Positions 21,291 to 33,620 of a DNA stretch of 64,000 nucleotides are shown one piece after another. The notes under the pieces are model-generated. The model saw nothing but the letters and a program-made list of their open reading frames with translations, made no database searches and was not told the origin of the DNA. This DNA is from Phocoena phocoena (Eukaryota; Chordata; Mammalia; Artiodactyla; Phocoenidae): NCBI RefSeq assembly GCF_963924675.1, contig NC_089240.1:116007680-116071679 (forward strand). Reading direction: 5' to 3'. Numbering within the stretch: position 1 is the stretch's first letter; each line of letters starts with the position of its first letter. Both the position numbers and the translations under genes were made by a program.

Positions 21291-21439
21291 TTTGGCCACT
21301 TGTAGATTCACAACCCTTGATAGCATGGGTTAATGTTTCTTTTTCCTATATTGGGCCTTTTCCCTACCATAAAAAGGGATGAGATGGGAGGAGAACTTAA
21401 GGTTTGTGTGTGTGCAATGTATGGCTCACACACATACAT

Positions 21440-21622
21440 ACCTACCTCATTTATTCCTTTTGGTAATTGAATGAGGGTTGTTATCCCCATTGTATAGATA
21501 AAGAAAACTGAAGCTCAGAGAGAGAAATGATTTGCCTAGGTTTACACAGCTAGGAAGTTGCAGTGCTGTATTTGAACCCAGGTTGGTCTGATGCCAAAGC
21601 CAACGTTTTTTCTTCTCTTATA
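21440..21622 (-). repeat. MIR-family SINE
   Basis: 'tatccccattgtatagataaag', 'aactgaagctcagagagag', 'tacacagctaggaag', 'gaacccaggttggtctg'. Confidence 0.85.
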
Positions 21623-21704
21623 CCGACTCTCGTGTGCCAGGGCCCAGGTAGGTGATGGGGGTAGGAACTGAAGTCGAAAGAATAGATTTTATTTTTGATT
21701 ATTC

Positions 21705-21905
21705 TTCAAATATGATTCAACAAGCATTTGCTGTTTAGTAAAGCATTTGGTACACACTGTGTTGGATACTAGGAGGGATACAGAGAAGAATAAGATAAAA
21801 TCCCTGACTTCTCAGAGCTCAGCATCTCACAGAGGAAAAAATACCTATTGAATCAAATTCTTATAAAAAGCTAGCTCTGAAATAGAGCTATAGGTTAATG
21901 AGGAA
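21705..21905 (-). repeat. L2 LINE 3' end fragment
   Basis: 'caacaagcatttgctgttta', 'gttggatactaggagggatac', 'aaatccctgacttctcagagctc' are antisense L2 3' landmarks. Confidence 0.65.
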
Positions 21906-22566
21906 ATGAGAGAAGGATAGATTTTGACTGAAATTGTTGAGGAAGTCATGTTGGAAAAGGTTATCATTTTAGTTGTGTTTTAATGGAAATGTCAGATTTT
22001 TACAAGTAAACAGAGAGAGAAAGAACTTTCCAGATTAGGGGAAAGTTGGAGCAAAGAAACTAAGTTTGGAAGGGCCCTAGATGAATGTTCGGTTAAGGAT
22101 TCGCTCCGGAGCCCAGCACCATCAGCTGAGTAGTGTTGCGGTCGCAAAATCCTGGTTGGAGAGATGCTGTCTTGTTCTCTTGTCCTACGTCTAGGACACA
22201 ATCCATCTATAAGTGAATAAGATTCTTGGTCTCAGTGATGATAGTACCTGAAGTCTTAAACTCAAGCAGTGAAGAGCCCATCACAGTGGCCTATGAACCT
22301 CTCCTCTGACTCAATGAATTGTTGCAGGGTCATGATTTCATAGACACTGTATATCCATATTTTTTTCTTCTTGACTGCCATATTGAATGATTATAGAAGG
22401 GAAATTCCTAATTAGAAGTAATTCAACAAGGCACATTAAAATCCCACAATCCATTTCCTTTAAAGTTGATGGGAAAGTTTCTTTGGGGAAAAATAGGTGA
22501 GTGCACAATTTTTAAATCATAGTAATTCTAACGATGAACAGAGGCCCCTGAGCAAAAGTCAACATT
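21906..22566. other. unique sequence
   Basis: No repeat or exon recognised. Confidence 0.45.
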
Positions 22567-22921
22567 ATGGACTGAATGTTTGTGTCTCTCCAAAATTTGT
22601 GTACTGAAATCCTAACCCCACAATGCGATGGTATTAGGAGGTAGGGCTTTTGGGAGGTTATTAGATCATAAGAATGGAGCCCTCATGAATGGGATAAGTG
22701 CCCTTATAAAAGAGACCCCAGAGAGCTGTTTTCCCACCTACACCATGTGAGGACACAGCAAGACAGACATCTGTGAACCAGGAAGCAGGTTCTCACCAGA
22801 TGCTGAATCTGCCAGCGCCTTGATCTTGGACTTCCCAGCCTCCAGTACTGTGAGAAATAAACTTCTGTTGTTGAAGCCACCCCATCTATGGTATTCTGTT
22901 ACAGCAGTCTGAACTAAGACA
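22567..22921 (+). mobile_element. MaLR-like solo LTR, copy B
   Basis: Begins 'atggactgaatgtttgtgtc'. It contains 'gggcttttgggaggttattag', 'caccatgtgaggacacagcaag', 'cttcccagcctccagtactgtg', an AATAAA signal, and ends 'gcagtctgaactaagacag'. Same layout and near-identical length (355 bp) as 5393-5746, but independently diverged. No flanking internal region. Confidence 0.8.
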
Positions 22922-23005
22922 GTCAACATGAGGGGGGAAAAAAGATCTCGTTTGTCTAGGATAAGAAATTCTGATTGTTCTCTTAACTGCCTCTCTAGAG
23001 GCAAT

Positions 23006-23250
23006 ACGGTGTTCTAGAAAGAACATAGGCTTTGGAATCAGACAGACATGTTTTTAAATCCCAGCTCTGCAACTTAGTAGCTACATGATCAAGTTACTTT
23101 CCCTCTCTGATCTTTATTTCCTTCATCTGTAAAATAAGGATGATTAAGAGCCTCCTTGTTAGGCTGTTGTGAAGATTAAAACAGATAACGCATATACAAG
23201 TACCTGGCTCAGTGCATGGCATACAGTAAGGCCTTGATATATAATACTGT
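23006..23250 (+). repeat. MIR SINE, nearly full length
   Basis: From 'gctttggaatcagacagacatg' through 'aaatcccagctctgcaacttag' and 'cttcatctgtaaaataagg' to 'ctcagtgcatggcatacagtaagg'. The 5' tRNA-related part is preserved. Confidence 0.9.
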
Positions 23251-23300
23251 TAGTTTGATTATATTTAGTAAAATTTTTCTGCTTCCAACACAGTTGCACA

Positions 23301-23420
23301 CCCCCCCCCCGCATTTTGATTATAGTCCACATGAAGGGTAGGGACCATGCTTGCTTTGTCTAGCACCTCATAGCATTACTATTGTAGGTACTCAATAAAT
23401 ATTTGTTGAATGAATGGATG
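23301..23420 (+). repeat. C10 run and L2 LINE 3' terminus
   Basis: A C10 tract (23301-23310) precedes an L2 end: 'tgaagggtagggaccatgc', 'ttgtctagcacctcatag', 'gtactcaataaatatttg', 'ttgaatgaatgg'. Confidence 0.75.
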
Positions 23421-24059
23421 GAAAGAACAGCATCTAGTAAAGTGCATAATACCTAGCTGACACTTAGTAATTATTTGTTAAACTGACTTGCAACCAGCCC
23501 AACTGCATAAGGGACAGAGAAACAGAAAGACCAGAAAGCCCAAGAATCCTTAAGATTCTATCAGCCATCATTTTCTCACCAATCTTTGTAAATGGAAAGT
23601 TATGAGTTTCCCCTCTCTACCTTTTAGTGACCTGGTCTATCATCCTCTCCAAAATGGAAGTTAAACAAAAGGGTCAAAAGCTAGCTCCTCAACGGAGAAT
23701 AAAAACTGACCAGTCACAAGCGTTTCCCTTTTTGAGGCAATTGCTTGCTGCTAACCTCTTGAAAGGAGCATCTGCTGGGAGGTTGAGAGACTGAGGTGCT
23801 CATTGCTTGCACTAAGATTGAAATATAGCTTTGGTCACATCCTGAGAGGCCTGAAATCTGCTTGGGATCCAACAGAGAGGAAAGGATAGTGTTTAACTCA
23901 TTTTGGATGAAAATATAAATCTCTACTTTAGAATTGCTCTTTCTTTTCATTTGGCCCTTCTACAGTTTGAAACCAAATCTTTAACAGTTGCTTTATGTTC
24001 ACTATCAGCCAATATTTATATAAAAATGTCAGCCTTCCATAAGACTTAGATTTCTGTCT
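23421..24059. other. unique sequence
   Basis: No repeat or exon recognised. Confidence 0.45.
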
Positions 24060-24125
24060 TCATTAAGCACATGTTTACTGAGCACCCTGCCAGGCCCTGG
24101 GACTCTTCTAGGGACTCACACGAGT
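24060..24125 (-). repeat. short L2-like fragment
   Basis: 'ttactgagcaccctgccaggccc' and 'ctcttctagggactcac' resemble the antisense L2 3' end. Confidence 0.45.
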
Positions 24126-25204
24126 TTGCTTAATCAATCCCAAGAAAGTCTTTATTTGGCTAAATGGCATCACAATCTTTGCATGCTAAATTTGATTCCA
24201 AGATTTTTAGAGATGCTTTCATCTTGTTTATGTCAGAGTGGGCAGCTGCCTCCATGGCTGCATTGGCAGGACAAGGAAAATAAGTCTAACCTAAAATATC
24301 CCTTTATTCATTCCCAGGCTAAAAATCTCTATCCTTAGTATCACCAACAAAGTCAGTAGCAAAGGAGGGAGCATCATCATTTTTGTAGAGGGCCCCAGGT
24401 GACAAAAAGTAAGTTTTATCATTTCTGTTAACATGGTGGCCCAGGTTCCCTGGTCTACTGTGGTACATAGAAGCTTGGCCTCTGAAGGGTTTCTGTGAGG
24501 GGCAAGAATGGCTAACGCCACCTGAGGCAGGTGGGCGCTAGAGAATAGAATACTTAACCGAGCAACTGTGAAATAAGAGGGAATGGAAAAGATGCCTGAG
24601 GGTGGAGCCAGAGATACGTACATGCTTCCACGTGATCCTGTGAATGACCCTCTCTTGCAGGAAGTCAAAATGTAGTCTGAGTAACTTCAGGTTCAAATTC
24701 AATGAAACCCATACTTCGGGACCACTGCCTGCCCTTTTGTTTGAATTGAATGTTATTTTCTTTGTTTGTTTGCTTGTTTGTCTGTGACGTAAGTACATTA
24801 GTGGTGCTCTCTTTACAAAGATCATCAGCATTATCCCCTAAACTTAAGTTCAGAGGTCAGGGTATCCTTTGTCCACAATAAAAACTCTGCCAAAGGTCTT
24901 CTCATATCTGGAAGAACTTCTCTCTCAGAGTTCTAGGGAGGGCATTTTCCTTCCTCTGAGATTCATTTGAACAAACTGAGAAGTTGACAAGGAGCGTGAA
25001 TTGTCCTCCATTACCCATATGTCCACCTTGTCCCATCTTGAATGCCACAGCTCTAAGTGTGTAAAGGGGTCAGGGTACAGTGTGACGAGAAGGAGAGAGA
25101 GAATTGGAGAGAAAGCCAGAACAGAGGGAGTGGGAGATAGAGGGGGAGGGGGAGAGGGAACCAAGGGAATGACGAGAGCTTTAAAGCTGTATTTTGTTAT
25201 ATGC
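24126..25204. other. unique sequence with a purine-rich tract
   Basis: No repeat family or exon recognised. A GA-rich low-complexity stretch occupies about 25088-25160. A 125-codon minus frame at 24291-24668 has no recognisable domain. Confidence 0.45.
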
Positions 25205-25460
25205 CAGGGGTTGTTAAAGGTCCAGATGATGTAGCAGTAAACAAAACAGAACAGACATAACCCTTGCTCTCATGGAGTTTACAGTCCAGTGAGGGACGAC
25301 AGACAATAAGCAAGATTGCTTGATTGAAAGATTGAAAAACATAGTGTTAAGTGTAATGGAGAAAAGTAAATTAGGCAAGAAGAATAACAAGCGTGAGACA
25401 GGGACTTGATCAACAAAGAAAGCCTCACTGAGAAGGTGACATTTGGGACACTTTCTCAGC
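25205..25460 (-). repeat. L2 LINE 3' region
   Basis: 'gcagtaaacaaaacagaacag', 'ctctcatggagtttacagtcc', 'gacagacaataag', 'cctcactgagaaggtgacattt' follow antisense L2 in order. Confidence 0.85.
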
Positions 25461-25589
25461 TATTTCCTAACGCACAGTTCTTGGTCAGGGTCAATGCTGT
25501 CCACCATAAATGCTGTGGTGGCAGGAAATTGCAGGATATGAGGCGATGAGGCATGGTTCCAATGGAAACGGCAACTCCTCCAGTGGTAA

Positions 25590-25725
25590 GTGTTCTTAGA
25601 GGTCATCTCCTCCAGCCCCTGTATTTGAATATGGTGGTCAATGACTTGCCCAAGCACATAGGCAAGTGAGGAGCAAAGTTAAGAAAATAAATCACTTTTC
25701 TGATTCCTAATCCAGTGTCCTTTTC
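25590..25725 (-). repeat. MIR-like fragment
   Basis: 'cttagaggtcatctcctcc', 'aatgacttgcccaagcac', 'cagtgtccttttcatg' resemble antisense MIR/MIR3. Confidence 0.5.
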
Positions 25726-25802
25726 ATGTTACCTAGGGGTAATAGGATACAGGTATTTCTTCTTATCCCCTTCAGAAATAGAAAATGTGGATATTACTCC
25801 CT

Positions 25803-25935
25803 AACTCAGTTATTCTCAGCCTTAAATGCATATGAGAATCTCCTGGGAAGCTTGTTACAAATGAAGATACAAGGGCCAACTCCAGAGGATTCTGACACAA
25901 GATGGTTCATCGATCTCACTTTGAGAACCCCATCT
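25803..25935. mobile_element. hAT (MER5-type) DNA transposon fragment
   Basis: 'cagttattctcagcc', 'tgagaatctcctgggaagc' and 'gagaaccc' at opposite ends match a non-autonomous hAT element with inverted termini. It overlaps a 158-codon open frame (25726-26202), which is therefore most likely fortuitous. Confidence 0.65.
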
Positions 25936-26189
25936 AGATCCTCGAGTAGAGAAGAAGACCCTTTTATCAGAGTTTTGTCTTCAGTCATTTTCATATCTCA
26001 CTTTCTCACTAAGGATAATTTTAAGTCACTGCATTTGTCCAGCAAGTCTTACCAGATTTTCTTGAAATTAGTCACCATTCTTCTCACCTGCATTCTCTTA
26101 GAATCTTCTGTTATGTTCATTAGTCACGTGAGCATTTGGATTAGAAATATCTACAGAGTAGGTACTGTGAAAAAATATAGTGGATGTGA

Positions 26190-26700
26190 AGTTGAAAGAT
26201 AGATTTGAAGGCAGATGATAGAGGAGCTTTAATGTCAGGCCAAGGAACTCAGGATTAAATCTATTGAACAGGCAGCCTTTGTGACTCTTCAAGAGAGATG
26301 TAATGTTATCAGATTTGTTTTATCAGAGAAATAAGTCAGGCAAGACTGTGTAGGATAGATGGTGCTGGGCAACTAGTGGCAGTAGGATAATTTTCGGAGG
26401 TAAATTCAAGATTGCAGGCAAGAGTAGAAATGAGCTATGCCTTATGAGGATGAACATGGGCGGTGCAAGCTATTGGAGGGGTTAGAATCCACAGTATTTG
26501 ATGACAGATTGGCTGTGCGTCGTAAGAAAAGATAAAGGAGTCAAAATGACTTGAAACCTTCTAGGCTTGCAGTGCCTTGATCAGAGATAGGAACCACTGC
26601 GTGAAGAGCAAATTTGTCGCAGGACGAGGTAATGGCTTCAGTTTGTGCCATGTTAATCTTGACATGTCGGTATGATAAACATGTGGAGGTATCTGGTCAA
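26190..26700 (-). repeat. L2 LINE internal (antisense), degenerate
   Basis: 'aggagtcaaaatgacttgaaacc', 'tgtgccatgttaatcttgac' and 'gtggaggtatctggtc' keep the order of antisense L2 upstream sequence. Divergence is high and no frame is usable. Confidence 0.55.
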
Positions 26701-26739
26701 GAGAGGGGTTAGGTTTTGCGATCTGGATGTGGCAGTGAT

Positions 26740-27060
26740 TATTCAACAAAATCTACTGAGCACTTACTGTGTTCCAGACACTATTCCAGGGGCTTGGTGT
26801 ACATCAGTGAACAAACAGAAAAAAATCCCCTTCTTTAATGTAACTGACATTCTAGCAGGGATGAGGTGTTGGGAGACATTAATAAACATAATTAAATTAT
26901 CTCATAAGTCAGAACATGATAAGTGCTATGGAGAAAATAATTGAGATCAAGGGAATGCCTATGGCAGCCCAGGAAGAGAGGGATACAAGAGGAGAGCGCA
27001 GAGTGAGAAGCAAAGAAGGCTAAGGGCAGACCCTTTGGGACATTAACATTAAGAGTTTGA
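26740..27060 (-). repeat. L2 LINE 3' region
   Basis: 'ctgagcacttactgtgttccagacac', 'catcagtgaacaaacagaa' and 'gataagtgctatggagaaaa' are antisense L2 3' landmarks. This restarts the 3' end downstream of internal L2 sequence, so it is a second copy or a rearrangement. Confidence 0.75.
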
Positions 27061-28345
27061 TGGAGAAACAGAAGTGATTAATCAGCAGAGGAGGTTAAAA
27101 GTGAAATAGGAAGACTGAGAGGAGTATAAGGGAATATAAGGGAGGAAAATGTTTCTATCGGAGGGTGAGTATCAAGTGGTAAATTATGCCAGTGCATCAA
27201 AGACAGAGACGAGGCCATTGAGATGGGAAACTATGAAGCCATCAGTGGAGTGGCAGAAGCCAACTCATAGGTGTGGCATTTACTTTATAATATGATAGGT
27301 GCTTGTAGGAGATTAAAGAAAGAATCAATGATAAAAAAGAGATGATGAATGAAGGCAACTTCGTTTAAAGTTTATAAAATAAAAGGTAGAATTGGAATTG
27401 TATCTCTAGTTAGGAAGAAATAAAGTTACGGAGCATATTTTTGGTTGAGAGGGGGTTAGTAAGGAAGACTTGAGAGAGTCTGCTGGCTGAGAGGAAGGAC
27501 CCAAGGGGAAGGGAGAGTGTGATAATTTAAAAGAATGGGAAATTAACACATCAAAGTAGAATCAAAAGCATAAGAGGGATTTGTTTTTTTAAGCTGATAA
27601 AATTGTTGGGGTTAACTTTGGAAGAAAAAGCAATACATAACAGGAGACAAGGAAAAGAGAGGTTGGGTAAAGATATGGGAAGATTGTGCTGGGAAGGAAT
27701 GGGAGCTGAATACATTTATATTTTGTAACTTGACGCTTGAAAAGCATGAAAAGGGTCCGAGAAAAACAATTGTGAGGGAACAAAGAAGAGGATTGGGCAG
27801 CAGGGTGCTGGGTCCAACTGGGGTTGTATATATCAGTGTGTAATGGGGCCACTCAGCATGAGCAGTTGCATGTGTGTGTTCACTAGATCTTTATAGATGG
27901 GGAGGATTAAAACAATAGGTAGGAGTACACCCAGGATTGAGTTCAGAGTGTAGTTTCAGAAGACGAAATTAGGGATAGATTGTTCTTGAATTTGGAGTAG
28001 AAATGGTTGACCCTGGTTTCCAGAATGCGTAGAAACGGAGGTGAAAGCTAGTGGTATTAGGAAAATAGAATAGGGAAGTTTCCAAGGAGTGGAAAGTCCT
28101 ACGAGGTGGGAGAGTATGTTTAGTGAGAGCAGAGCAGAAGTCTCCTGTCGGAGGCTGAGGTAATAGGGGGAAATTTTAAGATTTCAGATTTCAGCGCTAC
28201 AGCCATTTCAGGTGATAACAAGGTCATGGTGTGGCCAGTGACTTGATTGCTAAAAGTGAAAGAAGATGAAGGTCAGTGGAACAAAGGAGGTCAAGGCCAG
28301 TGTCATGAGTAAGTCATCCACGCGAAGATTGAAGGTGTTCAAGAA
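27061..28345 (-). repeat. probable antisense L2 remnant, highly degraded
   Basis: Purine-rich text such as 'gagagtgtgataatttaaaag', 'gggttgagagggggttag' and 'ggaggtcaaggccagtg' resembles antisense L2/CR1 open-reading-frame sequence. Individual matches are weak, so the assignment is tentative. No alternative gene is evident. Confidence 0.35.
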
Positions 28346-28589
28346 GAGGGCATACATGGAAAGAAGATGGTAATCTGGATTCCAAAACGTTCAGTGAATG
28401 CAGCGGAGCGCTTGAGATCTATGACTGTGAAGAGTATTTATCAGTCAGATGATGAGGACTTCAAAAAAGGAGGAGTTATTGATGAAACGAAGTCTAGAAA
28501 ATACAGTGAGGATTCTGGAAACTCCTACCGGTCTTCTTTACCCCAGGATATATGGAGTGTGGATGAAGGAAGAAACTCTAGAGCTTTGC

Positions 28590-28757
28590 TAATTCACGTG
28601 TGGCGTGTGGACCAGCAGCATCCAGAATCACCTGGGAGCTCGTTAGTTGTGTAGAATCTCCAGTCCTCCCCCTGATCTACTGAATCAGAATCTGTGTTTT
28701 ATCCAGCTCTTCATGGGATTCATATACATATTAAAATTCAGGAGGCACTGAAGGAAG
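28590..28757 (+). mobile_element. MER5A-like hAT element
   Basis: 'gtgtggaccagcagcatccagaatcacctggg', 'ctactgaatcagaatctgtg' and 'attcaggaggcac' follow the MER5A consensus order. Confidence 0.85.
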
Positions 28758-28759
28758 TG

Positions 28760-29185
28760 TCATTATCAGAGGAAAGCTAAAGTTTAGTGGAGTAAAAGAA
28801 ACTTTTCAAAAGATTTATTAACAAGGCCTAGGGGTAGATGTAGTTGACCTAAGTGGAGAACTAACCAGTTATAATTGGAACTAAGATGTGAGCTTAAACT
28901 GCTAAGAGTTTCCACCGCAGGTGGGGTGGACCCAGGCAGATTATCTTTGTCCTGGGTTAGCTTCAGGTGGTGGAGGGAACTGGGCTGGGCGTGGCTGCTC
29001 AGGCAATTGGTGAATATTCCTAGAACCTTTAGCACTCATTGTACGAAGCTGGGGTTGTGCCTGAGGTCTGGTGGAGTTGTTTATAATAATGAGGCTCCTT
29101 GCTATGGAATGGAGGAATGGAATTGATATTGAAAGGCAATGTGAGCATTTCTTGTTAGTTGAAGGACTAGATTAATTCCTTAATG
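28760..29185. other. unique sequence
   Basis: No repeat or exon recognised. Confidence 0.45.
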
Positions 29186-29194
29186 AAGTGATCT

Positions 29195-29400
29195 TTTTTT
29201 TTTTTTTTGCAGTACGCAGGCCTCTCACTGTTGTGGCCTCTCCCGTTGCGGAGCACAGGCTCCGGACGCGCAGGCTCAGCAGCCATGGCTCACGGGCCCA
29301 GCCGCTCCGTGGCATATGGGATCTTCCCGGACCGGGGCACGAACCCGTGTCGCCTGCATCGGCAGACGGACTCTCAACCACTGCGCCACCAGGGAAGCCC
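29195..29400 (-). mobile_element. CHR-type SINE, copy 4
   Basis: T tract from 29194, then the GC-rich body in reverse, the antisense B-box near 'gcacgaacccgtgtcg', and the 5' end 'gggaagccc' at 29400. Flanked by the 9-bp repeat 'aagtgatct' (29186-29194 and 29401-29409). Short-form CHR, like copies 1, 3, 5, 6 and 7. Confidence 0.96.
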
Positions 29401-30798
29401 AAGTGATCTGTTTTGAGACCATAGGACACAAGTGTGCAATGATAGTGCCAGCCAAGTTCTTTACAGAATTTTTGCCCCGGTAATTTTGAGATGAGCCTGG
29501 GAAAAAGTTGAAGATGTCAGCAAATGCCAGAGGACAAAGGTACTTTCAGCTAAAAACTTGTTTGAGTTCCCTTTACCTTTTCAAAGCTTTGTGTACTGCC
29601 TTTTATCTTTCTGTATTTACTAGCCTCATCATTTCCCCTTCCAAATAAGAGGTGAATGTTAATCTAGGCAATATTGATTAAAATACCCTAAAAACGTAAA
29701 GCCTTAAAAGTTAAACATATACTGGCTGAACATATGTGCACGTAATAGTATCAATATTGAAAGCCCCTGCTGTGAGAAGCCATTGCAAAGCATTTTTAGC
29801 AGACTTACTTCTGGGATCACTAATGATTAATTAGTGTGTATCATAATGTAAAGCAAATGTCACCCTAGCTACCTGGGGTTGCTGTCATTTGAGAGTGGAG
29901 TGATTTCCTGTTCATTACCAACAGTAAAATGAAAACTGCCTGCCATCTTGTGGAAGATGGTGGGTATCTCACACCCAGAGGAAAAAAAAGCAAGTTTTCT
30001 AGACTCTTGCATGTTCTCTTGGGGGTTTTCATGGATGCACTGTTTCCTGTAGAGAAGTATAGTAAGGATTAACATCTCAATTAAAAATTGCACAATTACA
30101 TTTCCTTTCTCATCACATATTTTGAAACCATGGCATTTAGCCTGAACAGAAAACCGGTAGTGTCTCTCTACCGGGTGGTTGCTTCTTGAAGAATTGTGAG
30201 TTGGCTCGACATGTTCAGTTTATTGGCTAGCCGCAAGAGAAATTGTAGCTGAATGAGTATTTCAGATCGCTAGCTCAGAAGCAGAGTACAGACTATGAAA
30301 GAGTGAACTGAATGCTTTTTTGATTGAAGCGGAATTCTTGGAGCACTCAGGAATATAACCTGCTCCTCAGGGACCTTCACACGGTTCTGCCCAGGGCAGC
30401 CCTCAGCTCAGCTGATTTCTGTAACTTGCTCAATCCCAGGGAAATGTGTGTCCTGGGGAACAAATAGTTATTCCCTAACTCCAACCGCAATTGAGAAAAT
30501 AATTGAATCAGTAAAGGGCTGCTTGGAGGAGACAGGGGGGTAGAGCAGTGGGAGGAATTGGTGTTTGGAAGGAGCAGCAAAATAAGACTCTCCACAAGTT
30601 CCTTAACAGGTGGCTTTGGTCATTTTGAGGTGGGAGGGTGTTAAGTGGCTCTTTCATTAAATTGACTGGTCAATTTAGTCAAAGTGGTCAATTTGGTAAA
30701 CCTGTATAGATCCAGTCAGAGTCTTTTTCATGGGCACTTTGGCAACCTGGATTCAATCCAGTCTTATATGTCCAGTTCTTAGTCCTTAGTAGTGCATT

Positions 30799-30824
30799 TT
30801 ATCTATCTATCTATCTATCTGTCT
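30799..30824. repeat. (ATCT)n tetranucleotide microsatellite
   Basis: Five clean ATCT units followed by a 'gtct' variant. Confidence 0.9.
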
Positions 30825-33482
30825 AACATCTATTGACTTTAAATATCAAATTGGACTTCTGGTTTTCAAGTACATATATATATCCCTGACTTTCTTATAG
30901 TAACGTAGGAGCTGATCTTAGCGATATCAAATTTTATTTTTAAAACATGGAAGGAGATGACATATTAAAAATAATATGTATCTGTTGATGCATAACTTAG
31001 GACAGTTTTGACAAGAACTTTAAATTATTTTTGCTACTTTGCAACCTGTATTTTAATTGAAGGACATCCATGCAAGCATTCTACAACAAATTATAGTCAT
31101 CAAAAATAATAGAATGCTCTCAAACATTTATTATTAAGGAACCAGGTTATATATGAGCATGTAGTCAAAACTTGTATTTCTCCAATGGTTGGACATTCGG
31201 AAGGGTAACTCTACAATTTGCTACATACTACAATTTCATACAGCACCTAGTTACTGAGTAAACAATTGTGAAAGTGTTCACTTAGTTTTGAATCACCCTG
31301 TATTGTCACAGTTGCACCATCAAAATTGAAAGGAATAAAAAATACTACATTCAATCAGAAAATGTATCATTTGGTGACCTTTCTTCTTACTTTTAATCCA
31401 GTTTCTTTACTTCTTAGAATTTCAAAATGTGCCTCCCTCCTTATAAATTCTGATTTGAGCATTTTTATACCTATAAGTTAACTAGAAATAGGAACTATAT
31501 CTCCCAGGAACCTCAGTAGCATTTTGACACAGTAATAGCCCGTGGTAAAGAAAACAGTTCAAGTATCTTGTAGTGGTGTCATTCTCTCATTGGATGTGTG
31601 GCACAAAAGTACATTTTTCTATAGAAAGCATGAAACCTGATTTGTAGATTGAAACCAAACTAATGGGGAAAAATTCTCCTTTTCAATTATGCTCTTGACA
31701 AGGTATGAGTTTTAAATATACACTCTTAAAATATGAATGAAGCTATGTATTTTACCTATAAGAGTAAATGTCAACCATGGGCATTTCAATTTTCAAAGGT
31801 ACTTAGAATTTAGTAAAGAACTGGAATTTTGGAAACCAAAGTAAGAATTCATGTTTTCCAGCTGAGATAAAGCTTTCTGATGAGTGGAATATATTATAGG
31901 TCCAAAAAGTGCAGTGGTGAGAATAAATAAAATAATTTGCTTCCCAACTGCTGAAATCATGTAATACTCCTCAGTTTGATTGTTAACAAACTGCTGTTAA
32001 GGTTGTTCTAGGACCATTCAAACTGTGAGTTTTAGCTTTCTCTCCCTCAGCATCAGATGATACACATCATTTAATGAAAGCAAGTTCATTAAATGTTTTA
32101 CTCTTTATAATTTCTGGCTTCTGGTGATGGACGGAACTGTATTATAATAGGAAGTGAAAGTTACTGGTACAAAACCATTTTTTTTTTCGCTCATTGGGAA
32201 AGACCGGGTAGCTCATTTATGGTTATGCTACCCCGGGGCACAGCTATTATACTTTTAACTAATGGAAATACTCTATTAGATCTGAAACCATTATGCATTT
32301 TATTTGTTTATTAAAATAGTATTTAAAACTATATGTTTGTCACAGAAGATTACATACCAAACAGGAGAGCTGCAAAAAATAGCCTCTTTCTATAGTGAAG
32401 GATTAGAAATGATAACGAATCCATCTGCAATTTAAATTTCTTCTTCTATAGGTATTATCTCAGGTCCTCTTTGTGTGTTTCCTCCTGTTTTTCTTTGTGT
32501 TAGCTATGGCTTGTGCAATACGAAGACTCTGCCCTGCCTATGGCCCCCCAGTTGAGGCAGCCTTCATGACATCAGTGTCATCTTGTTCCTCCTCCTGATG
32601 TGCCTTTGTTTGATATGCGGTTTCATTTGGTGTCATTGTTTAGCTTAAGCAGTTGGCACTTGGGAAAGTCAATTCATCAAGTCAGGACTGACTGGGAAAA
32701 ATATCACTTGCTAACACAGACGGCCCTGTGTTTGGTTACTCAAAAATTGAACATGGATTTCAGTCCTGATTAGAAAGAAAATCTTTGGTGGTCACACAGC
32801 TGCCAAGGTAAGGGGAGGTGCAGGGAATGGTTGGAGAGGCTTAGATGGGAAAAATCTTCAAACAGGAATGACTTCAGGTGTCTAATATTTGTAGTCTTTA
32901 AAAAGGGGTATTTGAGAAGTGACAAAAGAGCCTGATACCTTATGGGGAGAGAGGACGCTGATTATACAAGGTCCCTAATTATATAAGTAGTGAAAAATTG
33001 ATTCAGTCGGTTGGGTATTTTGAATTTGTGACATCAAAGAACAGATCTAGTTGTTCTCCACCCCCAGCCCTGAGGTGACTAAAAGGAGTGGTTGTAGACA
33101 CAGCCTTTTACCCCAGTGTTTAGTCTCTCAGATTCATGCTGATGGTCACAGTTCAAGACAGGGATGTAATTACATCTATCAGACATCAGCATACTTTTTG
33201 ATTTATTTTGTTTTCATTTGTTTGTTTATTTTGTCAATTCAGACAAAAATGTAGGCAACTGAGTAGAAAAAAATACCAGTTAAACTAGTCGTTTGGCTGG
33301 TTCTTTCCCTCCATTTACTGACCAGTTCTACAAAACCAACTGCTTCGGTAGCACTGTATACATAAAGTCTGTGTCCCGGGGAGCGAACGCAAGACGAATT
33401 GGAACTTGAGTTGTGTATTTGCTGGCAACAAATGTTGACAACGTGATTCGGTTGGGAGGGACACTGAGGTTGATTTAGGTTC

Positions 33483-33620
33483 AGTTCATTCACTCATCCA
33501 CGATGTTTCTTGAGCATCTACTATGTGGCAGTTCACTCTGCTGATGATGAACAAGATAGATCAGTTCCTTGGATGCAGAGACATTAAAGAGGAAGATAAT
33601 AATACAGTGTGATAAAAAAT
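33483..33620 (-). repeat. L2 LINE 3' fragment
   Basis: 'tcattcactcatcc', 'cttgagcatctactatgtggc' and 'gatgaacaagatag' resemble antisense L2. Confidence 0.6.

Noticed and set aside
25726..26202. 158-codon plus-strand open frame as a possible gene
   Set aside because: It starts in unique sequence but crosses a hAT (MER5-type) fragment. It has no domain, no splice context and a composition expected by chance.
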